Assembly: GCF_030247195.1 (NCBI RefSeq)
Contig: NC_080670.1
Location: 32,660,497-32,724,496, forward strand
From: Topomyia yanbarensis
Lineage: Eukaryota; Arthropoda; Insecta; Diptera; Culicidae
Reading direction: 5' to 3'
Length of the DNA stretch: 64,000 bases
Shown: in pieces, positions 34,581 through 44,832 of the stretch
How the letters are laid out: each line of letters begins with the position of its first letter
Numbering within the stretch: the first letter of the stretch is position 1
Notes under the pieces: model-generated
Told to the model about the DNA's origin: nothing
Databases searched by the model: none
The model's input: the letters and a program-made list of their open reading frames with translations, nothing else
Translations under genes and position numbers: made by a program

Positions 34581-34698
34581 AAATGAGCTAGTTGGTAAAT
34601 CAATTGCTTTGTACGTGGCTCACCTAGGTTCGATTCCCTTGTAAAAAGAGGCGAATGGCCCTAAAATTAAAACATCTATTATTGAAAGAAAAAAAAAG
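34581..34698 (+). mobile_element. SINE copy 2 (diverged)
   Basis: Related to the SINE at 6404. The A-box remnant GAGCTAGTTGGTAAATC (about 34584) is followed by the B box AGGTTCGATTCC (about 34626) and the 3' landmark AGAGGCGAATGGCCCTAA, with an A-rich tail. The middle body between B box and 3' landmark is deleted relative to copy 1. Confidence 0.75.
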
Positions 34699-34734
34699 TA
34701 ATATGAAACGATCTCACCGATATCTTACTCTGAA

Positions 34735-35650
34735 TTACTGCTTGCTAACTTTCCAACATTCGAAATACGTCGGGCAAATTTTAAAAGAAAGCGTTTGCTC
34801 AAACCAAACTGACCAAGAAAGCCGTGAATGTTTGCGAGTAGTTCCATTTGTAGTCTTAAAAAAATTTAAAAAAAAAATTATAAAGACCCATTAGTATGTG
34901 AGACTGTTTTCAGTCTCAGGAAGTTGCGTCAATATTTACATTTAGGTGATCTTCTTGCTTTAAGACATTAGTCGTCTAAAGTTTTTAATATATGTCCACC
35001 AAAACGTCGAAATTACTCGAATTCATAAATAAGAGCGACAGATTTTATTTCTGTCTCATGAATTCTCTTACATCACAGTTGTGCTTTATATCTGCTTTAT
35101 CGATTTTGTTGGATATTTTCGGCAAATTTGAGAAACGAAAGCAATGAAATTGATAGACGGATAGGTATTCTAGAGCGAATCAGTTATAAACTTAGAACGG
35201 AAAACTAGAACTAGGCAGGATCATATGGGCATGATCGAAAGGAAATGTGATGAATGCTTTGCCTTCTGCTAAGTAGGAGTTGGGCGTTGCACCCAAGTCT
35301 ACCGCATGGTCTATGGTAGAACAAAACTCATCATCATTTCCTTTCGATCATGTCCATATGAGCCTGACTAGTCCTAGTTTTCCGTTCTAAGTTTATAACT
35401 GATTCGCTCTAGAATACCTATCCGTCTTTCAATTTCATTGCTTTCGTTTCTCTTAGTCCCAAATTTGCCGAAAATAGCCAAAAAAAAATCGATACAGTAG
35501 AACCTTGCGGCAATTAAAACATAGTAATTTATATCTGCTTGTAGCAGCACAGGCTTCGTACAACCACTTGATGCCGGCTTGATGCAAGTAAAATAGATAC
35601 ATCACTCGAAAAAGACACTGTTCGAACCTGGCGAGCGCGGGATGGACCCT
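34735..35650. repeat. Unknown dispersed repeat, copy 2, split by a hairpin insertion
   Basis: Contiguous here on the left side, where copy 1 is split by the TTAA element, and split here where copy 1 is contiguous. Landmarks are those listed for copy 1. The class is unknown: no terminal repeats or coding motif were found. The two copies are mutual empty-site controls. Confidence 0.65.
35085..35540. mobile_element. 430-bp hairpin insertion with 13-bp target duplication
   Basis: TTTATATCTGCTT occurs exactly at 35085-35097 and 35528-35540. The related copy at 31501 has a single version, so 35098-35527 is an insertion. Inside, an inverted repeat runs from ATCGAT (35099) to ATCGAT (35488-35493). 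Its arms are about 35099-35247 and 35338-35493, with paired landmarks GAAAGCAATGAAATTG, CTAGAATACCTATCCGTC and CATTTCCTTTCGATCATG. A further ~34 bp beginning ACAGTAGAACCTTGCGG lies between the hairpin and the right duplication. A 13-bp duplication is long for most DNA transposons and short for most LINEs, so the class is unresolved. Confidence 0.75.
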
Positions 35651-36700
35651 TCAATGAAAAAATGTGGGACTCACAGGAACACTAAATACATCAGAACAAT
35701 CTGAACTCATAGCAAAGGCGATTCAATTAATAAGGCATTTCTGAACAATTTTAATTACAGTGAAATGAAAAGCAATCGTTTTCCACTATCGCTCATGGCA
35801 TTGAACCGCCAATTGATATCACATTTTCCTCAAAATCAGAAAGTCAGGTTCAGATGGCGCTGCATGCGATAGGTGTAGTGATCCGGCGCATTTTTAGTTG
35901 GTCCAATCACGCACATACTCTGCAAAATTACTTGAAAGATACGATTAAAAGCAACTCAAAATTACAAAAATTTCGCGATCATTTAATTAATACCGTTAAA
36001 TTACTGAAAATCTGAAAAAAAAAACTTGGATGTAAAAAGCAACGTCCAAACGATTCGGTCGTGCTTCTACTTTCCTATATTGAATTTATTTCCAGATGAA
36101 AACGAAAAATAAACTAGTTTTGAAAAAAATATTTCGAAGACGGATCTGTTTTTCGATGTGCGAAACGACTCGAAAATTATGCGAATCTATAAATATTGAC
36201 CGCTCATTATATTTCTGCACCACCACCCATCCTTTGGTAACTGAAGGAAGACGAAATTCGAAATTGACGAGAATCGGTTAAATTTTGTTGAACTGCGGAT
36301 TAAATTCTTTTTCTGGCATTAACATATACCAAAAATGGCCAGAATAAAAAAATATTGATAGGGCAGGTGCCAAGAAAAAGGTCATTTGTTTGTGGGGGTT
36401 TAATGGAGGCACCAAAATTTCAATTCCTTGAGAAAGCTCCTATAAGGACTTAAACATTGGAAGAAGAGAACCTTCAATTCTGCTTCCCAACAGCCGTGCA
36501 GTCAGCGAACTTAAAAACTGATACTCAGAGAAGTGAGATTTGTTAGCTGATTTTCGGTGAAATATTTTTCAAGTATCAGTTATTAAACGTCACTTTTACT
36601 AAGATCTCAGCCAAAAAAATGTTTACTGAGATTTCAGCTGTTGAGATTCCGGCCAAAAAGGCGAAAAAATCTGAAATTCGGCAGAAAAAATTAAGTGTGT
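35651..36700. other. Noncoding DNA, no gene recognised
   Basis: No recognisable protein; the open frame 36096-36281 has no motif. A GGCGCTGCATGCG word near 35855 resembles mosquito repeats, but nothing firm can be said. Confidence 0.4.
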
Positions 36701-36916
36701 ACAGGAGTTCTTTATTTAAAACAGGCTGAAATGCCGATTCCTAACCTTTGTTTTTGGTTCAATGTGTCACGCACAAAGGCAGAAGGAAATCGCTAATTTG
36801 AAACCGCCATTTTGTGTTTCATCCAGATAATGATTTTTACGAAGTCTTGAATGATAAACGAATTTAACCATCAAAACCGGAAGTTCTAAGGCTTTGTTAT
36901 TATTCCACAAAATATG

Positions 36917-37035
36917 AACCCTCCAGCACTAGCGCGAATGGCTCTCTGAATGAGCAGCCACTGTTGCTGAAAGAAGATTTCGCTAGAGTTTTTGAAGGTG
37001 TTGCACTAAATACAACGGCACGGGTGCCGGAGGGT
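36917..37035 (-). mobile_element. CCTTCCGGCAGTCGCGC-type MITE, copy 2
   Basis: The reverse strand matches the MITE at 29386. It starts ACCCTCCGGCACCCGTGC, then reads CTCTAGCGAAATC, GTGGCTGCTCATTCAGAGAG, and ends CGCGCTAGTGCTGGAGGG. The termini are inverted. Inserted in the Gag-like cluster. Confidence 0.7.
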
Positions 37036-37515
37036 CAACAATCTGTCTTATTTTAGGCCAAGGAAAGAAATCATCCCTGTAATGTGATCGCTTGCAATCC
37101 AGCATCTTCACTGACTGAAGCAACGGATAATTAAAACAGCCAACACGAAGCTTCTGTAAGTCCTCTCATTTCAAGCTTGCATAGGTAACTACACCGTCGA
37201 TCTCAACTTCGCGAAACGGCACTTCGATGCGATTAACCTGTGTAAAAAGCACATCGAAGGCAATAACTTTCGCCTGTGTTTAACAGAGCAGGGGTTAATT
37301 AAAACAGCCGACCCCATGCTTCAGCAGTTTTTCGCGTTCTAACCGCCACACCGTTTATCTTGACTGCGTGAGACGGTGCATATATGTGTTTATCCTGCGT
37401 GAAAAGCATCTCGCGAATAATATCATTCACCTGTGTTAACCTTCGAATTTCACAAATAGGAAAAATAATAAAACGCCCCTATTGAGGAGGAAGGGTGGCA
37501 TTTCAGCCTCGCTGG

Positions 37516-37689
37516 TCGCGCTTTGGTCCGACTTATGATTCAAGTTCTATAATCCGAGCCCTTTCACTCTTTCTGTGGGTCGTCGATGGCGTGACCTAGT
37601 TTCCGATAGTGACTGCACAATCTGCGGCGCCGCTATTTTCTACTTTTTCTCGAGGTCGCAAAAGCCACTGTGTATCCCCTTTCAATAGG
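37516..37689 (+). repeat. Second copy of the 33855-34028 segment
   Basis: Same orientation and block order as 33855-34028, with clear divergence. Sits between Gag-like fragments. Confidence 0.65.
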
Positions 37690-37804
37690 CAGACAGAAAT
37701 CACCATTCTGCGGGCGCCATGTTGCGTTTCATCCAGATACGGATTTTTACGAAGTCTTGAAAAATAAACAAATTTACCTATCAAAACCGGAAGCTCTTCC
37801 GACC

Positions 37805-38040
37805 ATGGGCTCAGACATCATACAGCCCCTTAAAAAGGCCTTAAATATGGTCCGTGCCAAGTTTCACAACCATCAAAACACCATAAAATGGTCTCAATAA
37901 CCCATTAATACACCAAAGAATTAATACACCAAAATATGGTTTTTATATGGTATCTTCCGACCCACGGTTATGGTATTATCATGGATTAAAACCATTGAAA
38001 ACATCATCAAAACACCATGCAGTGGGGCTATGGGTATATT
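37805..38040 (-). mobile_element. MITE-like CCATGGT repeat, copy 2
   Basis: The reverse strand matches 26702-26890, including CACTGCATGGTGTTTTGATG and AAAAACCATATTTTGGTGTA. This copy is longer because of an internal duplication around TTAATACACCAAA. Confidence 0.7.
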
Positions 38041-38730
38041 GGCTACGCTCATGGGGGTATTATGGGCTTTTTGTTTGCGTCATTCTACCACAAAAAGCTT
38101 TGTCTTGTTTTCGTTCAAAAGAAAGGGAACGCCCCCTTAATTTAATCTCTTGCAATCCAGTACCTTCATCAAAACCGGAGATCTGTATTGTCATTATTCC
38201 ACAAAAAATAAACAAATTTTGTCTTAATTTCGTTGGAAAGAATGGGAACGATTCCTAAATGTAATAGCCTGCAATCCGCAATCTTCACAGATTGAAAAAA
38301 GGGGTAATTAAACCGGGTGGCAGCCCGTCAGGTCGCCAGGTCTTCTAATTCAAAGTTCGCATAGGTAAGTACACCATCGATCTCAACTTTGCGAGACGCT
38401 ACTTCGACGCGATTATGCAATCCTCTTCCCTCTCGCTCTCTGCGATCCAAATCGTTTGCCATCTAGTATCTTCAATAACCGAACCAAGGAGTCATTAAAA
38501 TGGCTAAACCCCTTAATTCAATAAGTCTGACAAATTTAAACTTGTATCTGTAACCACCACGTCGATTTCGACTTTGCGAGACGAGACATAGATGCAGTTA
38601 TCCTGCCTAAACAGCACATCGCGGGAAATATCAGCTTGTGCTAGAGCATTAACAGCCTCAACTTGTTTGTGTGAACCTTCGAAATTTCGGTTACAGTACT
38701 TCATCAGGTTGCTCAATTTCTTTTAAAGAT

Positions 38731-39133
38731 TGAGCCCTCTTCCCTCTTTGGATCATAAGTAGATAACAAGCGGTCCGACCAGGTTGGTTGGCTACAATTT
38801 CAACCGGGAAGTCTTCACCTATCCAGCAGTAGTGCTAGTTTGAATCTTTTAAACGGATTCCTTAACTCGACGACCTGGTAGGCATTTTTGCACGCACTCG
38901 AAGTCCGGTTTAGGTAGGAGAAAATGGTTGGATCACAGCAATGAGAACACGCACCAGTTAAAAGGAATTAAGTAACGATACTTAGCTTTTTTCTACTGAA
39001 TCCAATCGGAAAGATAAACTTACTTGAAGCATGGCGCTATACAACAAAACGACTACGGTCTCTTCACTACTCGCTCAAAAGAATGTCAAAAAAACTTTAA
39101 ACATCAAACAGAATGAGTGGTAGTAGCGTCACA
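38731..39133. other. Noncoding spacer
   Basis: No gene or repeat recognised. Confidence 0.35.
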
Positions 39134-40386
39134 ATAGACCTTTCTCGTCCGACCTAACCCCCTTTTTTCTTATTTTTATTCAAAAGACTACACATTTTTA
39201 AGAATATTTCCGCTGAAATGAGACTTTTTAGAGCTATCGTGATTTTTTAATGATTTTTTTAAATTTGAAAAATGCAAGAATGTTGAGTATTTTTTTCACC
39301 TTTGCAAGAATGGTGGGACTCAAAATATGTGTTTGGGCACCACTGTTTTGTATATTTTTGGTTGGCTTCCTGGCAACGCGGCAAATGAAGTGGTGAGTCG
39401 CGGTACAAAGTTCATTGGTAATGTAAACAAACTAAAGTGAACCTCTCGGTGGAGAACGTTGCATGGTAATGTTTAACCTCACTTTTTTGACAGTTCAAAG
39501 AGATTGTTTACATGATCTTGGTATTTTTGTTGATTCGGTCATAGTATGAGAAACTTGGTTTGGTTCGCTGCCAAATGTTAACACTTTTCCAACAAGGTCG
39601 CTCAGCAGTATTTTTTAATTGATGTCGGCATCATACATTGTTCCGTTAAATTTAACATTTTTACTTTTCTTGTACATGATTCATTGAAGAAGCAAGGAAT
39701 TTCTAGCCAAACATTTGAAAAAGGCCTACTGCCAAATGCAAACAAATCGAATTTTGATGTTCTCTATTAAAATTCTGGGACAGAACCTGTGGATAGATGT
39801 TTTCTTTTTCTTTTTTCTGTTCATTTTATCTCTTGTCTTGCATAGCCACTCTTTCTTCCTCACATATTTTAAATGGACTGGCTAAATTCGACAGTCCCCC
39901 CTGACTGCATTTGACGGTTCCCTTTGGCTGCATTTGACAGCTCCCCCTGGCTACAATTGACATTAGGTTTTTTCGTATCCACACGTTCCGTCCCAGTTAA
40001 AAACTATCTATCTGGCCATGTACATAAACATAACGCAACATTGGATTATGAAGAATTTTGATAATGATTTTATAACAAATTATAAAAGAGCCCGGCTGAT
40101 ATAAAAGTCCTAAATAGCAATACACTTATTATAAAATGATTGTAAAGGATTATTGTAAATGATTCCAAAAGGATTATAAAGGCAGTGAAATACGTACTCA
40201 ATGAATTAAGGGGTGTGTCTGATGTAAACAATATGCGCAATCAAACTAAATAAAACAGTATTCAATTTTTAAATAGAATTATAATGAATTCGACCAAAAC
40301 TTCTTTTGCCTTTTTCTCATTTTCAAATGTTTGGGTAGAATTTAGATTATTTTATCGTTGTTGCGATCAATTTCGTTTGGTTTGTT

Positions 40387-40732
40387 TTGTTCACAATGTT
40401 AGTCGCAGAGCATTTTGGTGATCTATGGCAACTGATGACCTTTACACCCCATACTAGGTCCGCTCCTGTTGCAGCTGTTTCGCCCTGTCCGGCACCGAGT
40501 CAACCGATGGTCCAACGTGCGCCGCACTCGTCTGTCGCTATGTCAATGGCAGGGACTTGGATTAAAGGCTAAAATTTCAGCTACGGTTGGTGGTGTTGCT
40601 GCAATCGGTTTGCCTTCGGCCACGTTGGACATTCGGCTAACGGGAATATTCAGCGATTCCGATTCGAAGGAAGCAGCGCCAGTAGCAGACTGCTTCGGTT
40701 CAGCAATACGCTCCGGTATCGGACGAAGCTAA
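40387..40732. other. Open frames of unknown nature inside the TIR-bounded region
   Basis: Two plus frames (40387-40572 and 40469-40732) and a minus frame are open together here. The minus frame contains PIPERIAEPKQSATGAASFE, then SRMSNVAEGKPIAATPPTVA. The GC-rich, non-repetitive composition differs from the flanks, as if copied from a gene. I recognise no family in any frame. Confidence 0.25.
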
Positions 40733-41240
40733 CACTCCGACAGGACGAAGGTTTCAACGAGGGGCTCAGGCATAAGTAGCAGAGTCCTTGCACTTCCTGC
40801 TTGTCGAGTGAACAATTCCGACGAAACCACTGCCGCTCTCTCCAAGTTTGATCACCGTAATAAGTGCAACGTCAGCGGTATAGTGCCAGGATTAGTCGAG
40901 AACAGTGCCAGGACTGACTTGCCAAGAGCTACAAGACGTAGAGGCTTTACCAAGATGATTTATTCAGCAGAATAAGATAGCAAAATTACCCAAAACATAA
41001 GACCTGGCTGCCGAAGTGAATCCACACACATCATCACCTACAGAGGCAAGCAATATTGGAACGCAGCGAAATTCCTCACAATGAATTGATCTCGTAAGGT
41101 GAAATTCCAGGAAGTACAATTTTCATAGCACAATTTAGTCGACCGAAATTGTAGTCCTCAGTCGAGAGAGAGACTGATAGAGTAGCAGCAGCTAGGAATT
41201 TTCTTTCGAAAGCTAGCAGCGTTTTTGCGTATCCTGCGCT

Positions 41241-41400
41241 AAGTAGAGAGCGTTAAGACAGATCTCCGAAACATGTCAAGTGCTATCAGATGAGAAAAAA
41301 CGTCGCATCTATGACCAGTACGACAAGGACGGTCTGCTGACCAACGGTTCCGTCCGGTACCACCATAACACACGGCACCGGCGACACATATATATTCACA
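41241..41400 (+). pseudogene. J-domain (DnaJ/Hsp40) fragment
   Basis: The frame reads ALRQISETCQ then VLSDEKKRRIYDQYDKDGLL, followed by NGSVRYHHNTRHRRH. This matches helices III-IV of a J domain (FRQISEAYEVLSDxxKRxxYDxYGKDGL) and the start of the linker of a type-II Hsp40 such as the Mrj/DNAJB6 group. J-domain proteins stimulate Hsp70 ATPase through an HPD loop. That loop would lie upstream and is not visible, and a TAG interrupts the frame at about 41244. Only about 45 residues survive. It lies inside the TIR-bounded region at 39134-42781 and may be a captured gene piece or an unrelated pseudogene. Confidence 0.6.
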
Positions 41401-41613
41401 ACATACTAATTACTTATCCTTCCGAAAAAGTAAATAAATTGACTATGCAATTTATCATTCGCTGCCTAGTTATTTCCTGCCAATTTGAACACGACAGCAG
41501 TTGCAGAAAGCTTTATTGCGGTGCAAAAATGATGGCAACTCGGGATATAATATAAATTTACATATAATTTCTCCTCCCTGCTCTGCATTCTTATCACTCC
41601 TATCAAATCCTTC

Positions 41614-41835
41614 TTACTCCTTATCGTCAGTGCCGAGCACTGTTTTGCATTTGCCGGCTAAATCAACGACAATGCGATAATCGTCAATCGACGAAACTTT
41701 TGCTGAAATGGAACTTGAACACGAATAATAAATAATTGTTCCATTCGAAAGCGATAACCTTGTTGTCCTCATGTTTGCAGCTATCATACGCTGGTAGGCA
41801 TTCTGACCAATGGAAACGTTTTTCGGTATGGGCAT
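41614..41835 (-). other. 73-codon open frame, unrecognised
   Basis: Reads MPIPKNVSIGQNAYQRMIAA and later IDDYRIVVDLAGKCKTVLGT. No family is recognised. It lies close to the J-domain fragment and could be part of the same captured sequence. Low support. Confidence 0.2.
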
Positions 41836-42781
41836 TGAACGATCATTTCAACAACTTATCATCGACCGAATTCGTTACCTATAAAGTTCAGGTAAACTTC
41901 ACCACCTAAAAATGAGTAATAAATCGGATCATCTTGTTAGGACTTAACCCACGAGCAAACAAACAAATGTGTACAAATCCTTATCCATCATCCAGAAAGC
42001 AATCGTTTTATAGCCCAATGCTTGATCTTACGATTCAGCATATGCCAACGGGTTTTGCATCGTCGAAGGTCGATTCGAATTGGTTGCATAATGTGGCACC
42101 AGGTTCCCATTGTTCCAATCCTCATCCCTCTTGAGTTGATAGTCTTTCAAAGAGCATCGAAAGTATTCAAGTAATGTAAATTTTAAAAGTCCATGTAAAC
42201 AAGTTTTAGGTAAACAAGCACACTGAACTGTCAAAAAAGTGAGGTTATACATTTTCATGCAATGCTCTATGTTTTTGACAGGTATATGAATGAATCATTT
42301 CAGCATCAGTGATGCCAGGTCTATTCAAACAATAGCCTGCAGTGAAAATATAAAAGTCTGCAGATTGCTACAAAAATCTTCAATAAATTTGACATAGAAA
42401 TGTAGTATGTATATATTTTAAATGATCAAAAATGTTGAAGGCTTGTGTATAAATTGGCTGGCATAGGCTTTGTTCTGCTAAATATTTGTAAACTGCAAAA
42501 CATCTGCAGTGAAAATGCAAAATCTGCAGATTTACTAATATATATGCAGATCTGGCATCCTTTTAGTATTCCCCACAGGAAATTCATCCAAATGGTGTAA
42601 AAATGCGGGGAAACAAGGCAAGATAGGTATTCAGAATATGGGGTTAAATGAGCAGCTTGCACTATTTTTGATTTTTTCAATAGTTAGAGGTACCAAATCA
42701 TCGCGGCAATCGGCAGTAACGAATTGGGGATAAAAAAGGAAGCATCCTATCATATAAAATTTTTTGACGAGAAAGGTCTAT

Positions 42782-43119
42782 ACGACATCCAAGTAAATTA
42801 TTTATTGTGAGTTACAAAAAATGTGGATTAGTTCCACGAAAAGTCAATCACCTATATCCAGTTTCATTATGTAAGAAATCTGGTACTGATTTCACAAGGA
42901 ACGTTCGTTATCGCTGGAACCTGAAATCGCTGAAATAACTTCAAATATTACACTGCGCATAAAGCTGTTCATTCTTCATCTACACAATTGTAGACCCGTT
43001 GTATCAGTACAGAGCACGTTCTACTTCTACGCTGGAAGAATTCTCAATATAATTAGAATCGTATAACTAGTCCTAAAAATGTCCAGTGAGCTGAGAATCG
43101 GCTGTGAAACATATCGAAG
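42782..43119. other. Noncoding spacer
   Basis: No gene recognised. Confidence 0.35.
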
Positions 43120-44400
43120 CATAGAGATGATCGGGTTTCATTTATTTCGAGCCCGACCCGACCCCGAAAATCCCGAATCCGACCAGACCCTGAGAATTTC
43201 AAATTCGAAAAACGTCTTATGTGGAATAAATTAGAATTGAAAATCCCGCAACCGATCGCGGACCCGAAAATGTAAAATATTAAAAAGTCGCATTTTAAAT
43301 ATTTTTAAATATTAAAAAACCGTACCCTAGATCATTTTGAATTTAAAGAGCCCGATCTCGACCCGACTTATTTCTATTTCTTTTCTGGACCTTGCACGAT
43401 CAATCTCACATAAGTTTGAACTATTAAATTTATGGCTTCATGATAAATTTTTAAAAATTACTATTGATAATAATGAACTTAATTCCCTGCATATTCATCC
43501 TATAATTGCAAAGCGAATTTCTGACGAGTGGTGTGAGCTTAAAAAATGAGAGCCTGTTCCGAATGAAAGATATCTAATCAATCAAATACCGTACCACTTG
43601 CTGACGTTCTACCTTCTCATCGGATAACGAGAAGCAGACAAGCGGCAAATAGATCTGTTTCGAAAAAAAAATCTTTAGATTATTTGTAAATAGGGTGTTT
43701 TGATAAGGGAGTCGTATCATGATGATCTTCAATTGTTTAAAGGTTCTTGTGAATCGTACTTCAAATACCCAATCTAATTGAGATATTGAAGGATAAAATG
43801 AAGATTGATCTCCAGGCCATTTAATGTTTTTTTTTGTGTGGATTAAGCGTTTGATCGGTATCGTCCTACACTCTAAGAATGTTTACAAAAACTTTAAACA
43901 TTTGAGCGAAAACCTGAGCAGGAGTCGAAAGTGAGAGTAGAAACCAAGTAGGACTAAGCGGTTTGCTACGGTATACCTAAAAGAAGAGAACATAACTATC
44001 TTCTTAATTTTTATGTTCATTATTGATCCTTGAGAAAAATGTGACGAAAACCAGCGATCAGTATTACCAGATATTTTATTTACGCTCGCGATTATCAAAG
44101 TGCACCAATAGCTAGTTGATAATTGAGGTTTAGATTGCATCAAAATGGTTGACGATTATCCCCTACTTTGTTAATATTTTTATGACATCTTGGTTTTGAT
44201 TTGCCGTGAACTGATTTCTTGCTAAGTTCATTTACGCTCAGTTCCTCGCATTCATTTCGACAGCGACGTAACCATTGACTTCGAGGTCTGTCAAAATTTT
44301 AAATTTGAAGACCTCGATCCAGTGACTATAAATTAAAGAATCCGAACCGAACCCGAAACCCAGCTACATGAGAACGGGCTTTGGGTTGGATTTCGACCAT
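43120..44400. repeat. Repeat-bounded block with CCCGACCCGA/CCGAACCCGAA tracts at both ends
   Basis: The left end (43125-43375) is dense in GACCCGACCCCGAAAATCCC-like motifs. The right end (about 44325-44400) carries CCGAACCGAACCCGAAACCC and CGGGCTTTGGGTTGG. The interior has one unrecognised open frame (43337-43549, FLDLARSISHKFELLNLWLH). This looks like a single element of unknown class, but no clean inverted or direct ends could be matched. Confidence 0.4.
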
Positions 44401-44711
44401 TTCAATTGAAAAAGAAGGCACAAATTGCTTCCGCTATACTTGCATTTTTGTCCCGTTTCTATGCGATTTCCTATCTGTTTTGGACTGATTTGCTGTCATG
44501 AGCAGCATACTACCATAAATTCCATTACAACGTTCGTATCGCAATATGGACTCATGGTACTCATTGTACTCAGCCCACGCGGTGTACTTATGGGGATCAG
44601 ATAACAAAGTGTTAATTTTTTTTAACAAACTGTTAACTACGGAAAGCTCTGCACGCAATTTCTTAGAAAGTTATCCACTGTAATAAAATCAACACATTGA
44701 TCTTTTAGCTT
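44401..44711. other. Noncoding DNA, unrecognised open frame
   Basis: The minus frame 44434-44658 reads WAEYNEYHESILRYERCNGI. No family recognised. Confidence 0.3.
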
Positions 44712-44832
44712 TTAAAATATATTTGGAACACCGCAAGGCAACAGTCTGTGACTATTGCCGTTTGTACTGTATGTCAATGATACTTCTGCAGTTTTGTTGC
44801 GTGTGCCATCAAATTTCAGCCAAATAATAGGA
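44712..44832 (+). pseudogene. Small non-LTR reverse transcriptase fragment
   Basis: One frame reads GTPQGNSL, a stop where G is expected, then LLPFVLYVNDTSAVLLRVPS. This matches RT motif B, SGTPQGS.LGPLLFVLYVNDTS, and the following linker. The catalytic box is not preserved. About 120 bp. Confidence 0.65.

Larger units (their letters stand above)
36701..38730 (-). pseudogene. Cluster of Gag-like LINE ORF1 N-terminal fragments
   Basis: On the minus strand several pieces repeat the same protein segment. 38513-38716 reads NALAQADISRDVLFRQDNCI, then SSRKVEIDVVVTDTSLNLSD. About 38340-38410 reads NRVEVASRKVEIDGVLTYAN. About 37330-37450 reads VNDIIREMLFTQDKHIYAPS and VKINGVAV. About 37185-37260 reads FTQVNRIEVPFREVEIDGVV. 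A GxVKMLDCK-like piece follows near 37090. This is the same VEIDGV region as in the plus-strand copies at 6620-10110, so the two clusters are related. No zinc knuckle is seen here. The cluster is broken by a MITE (36917-37035), a duplicated low-copy segment (37516-37689) and another MITE (37805-38040). Confidence 0.6.
39134..42781. mobile_element. Possible 3.6-kb DNA transposon with two-tier inverted ends
   Basis: A perfect 16-bp inverted repeat bounds the region: ATAGACCTTTCTCGTC at 39134-39149 and its mirror at 42766-42781. If the first TA is counted as target, both ends carry TA. A second inverted pair lies inside: about 39455-39515 and the mirror of about 42195-42270. Both contain AACCTCACTTTTTTGACAGT followed by a TTGTTTACxTG-like block. 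The interior holds a J-domain fragment (41241-41400) and open frames that I do not recognise. No transposase is visible, so the element would be nonautonomous. Two nested MITE pairs are an alternative explanation. Confidence 0.5.

Noticed and set aside
40469..40732. Clear host exon inside the TIR-bounded region
   Set aside because: Both strands are open and neither translation matches a family I know. Kept only as a low-confidence open region.
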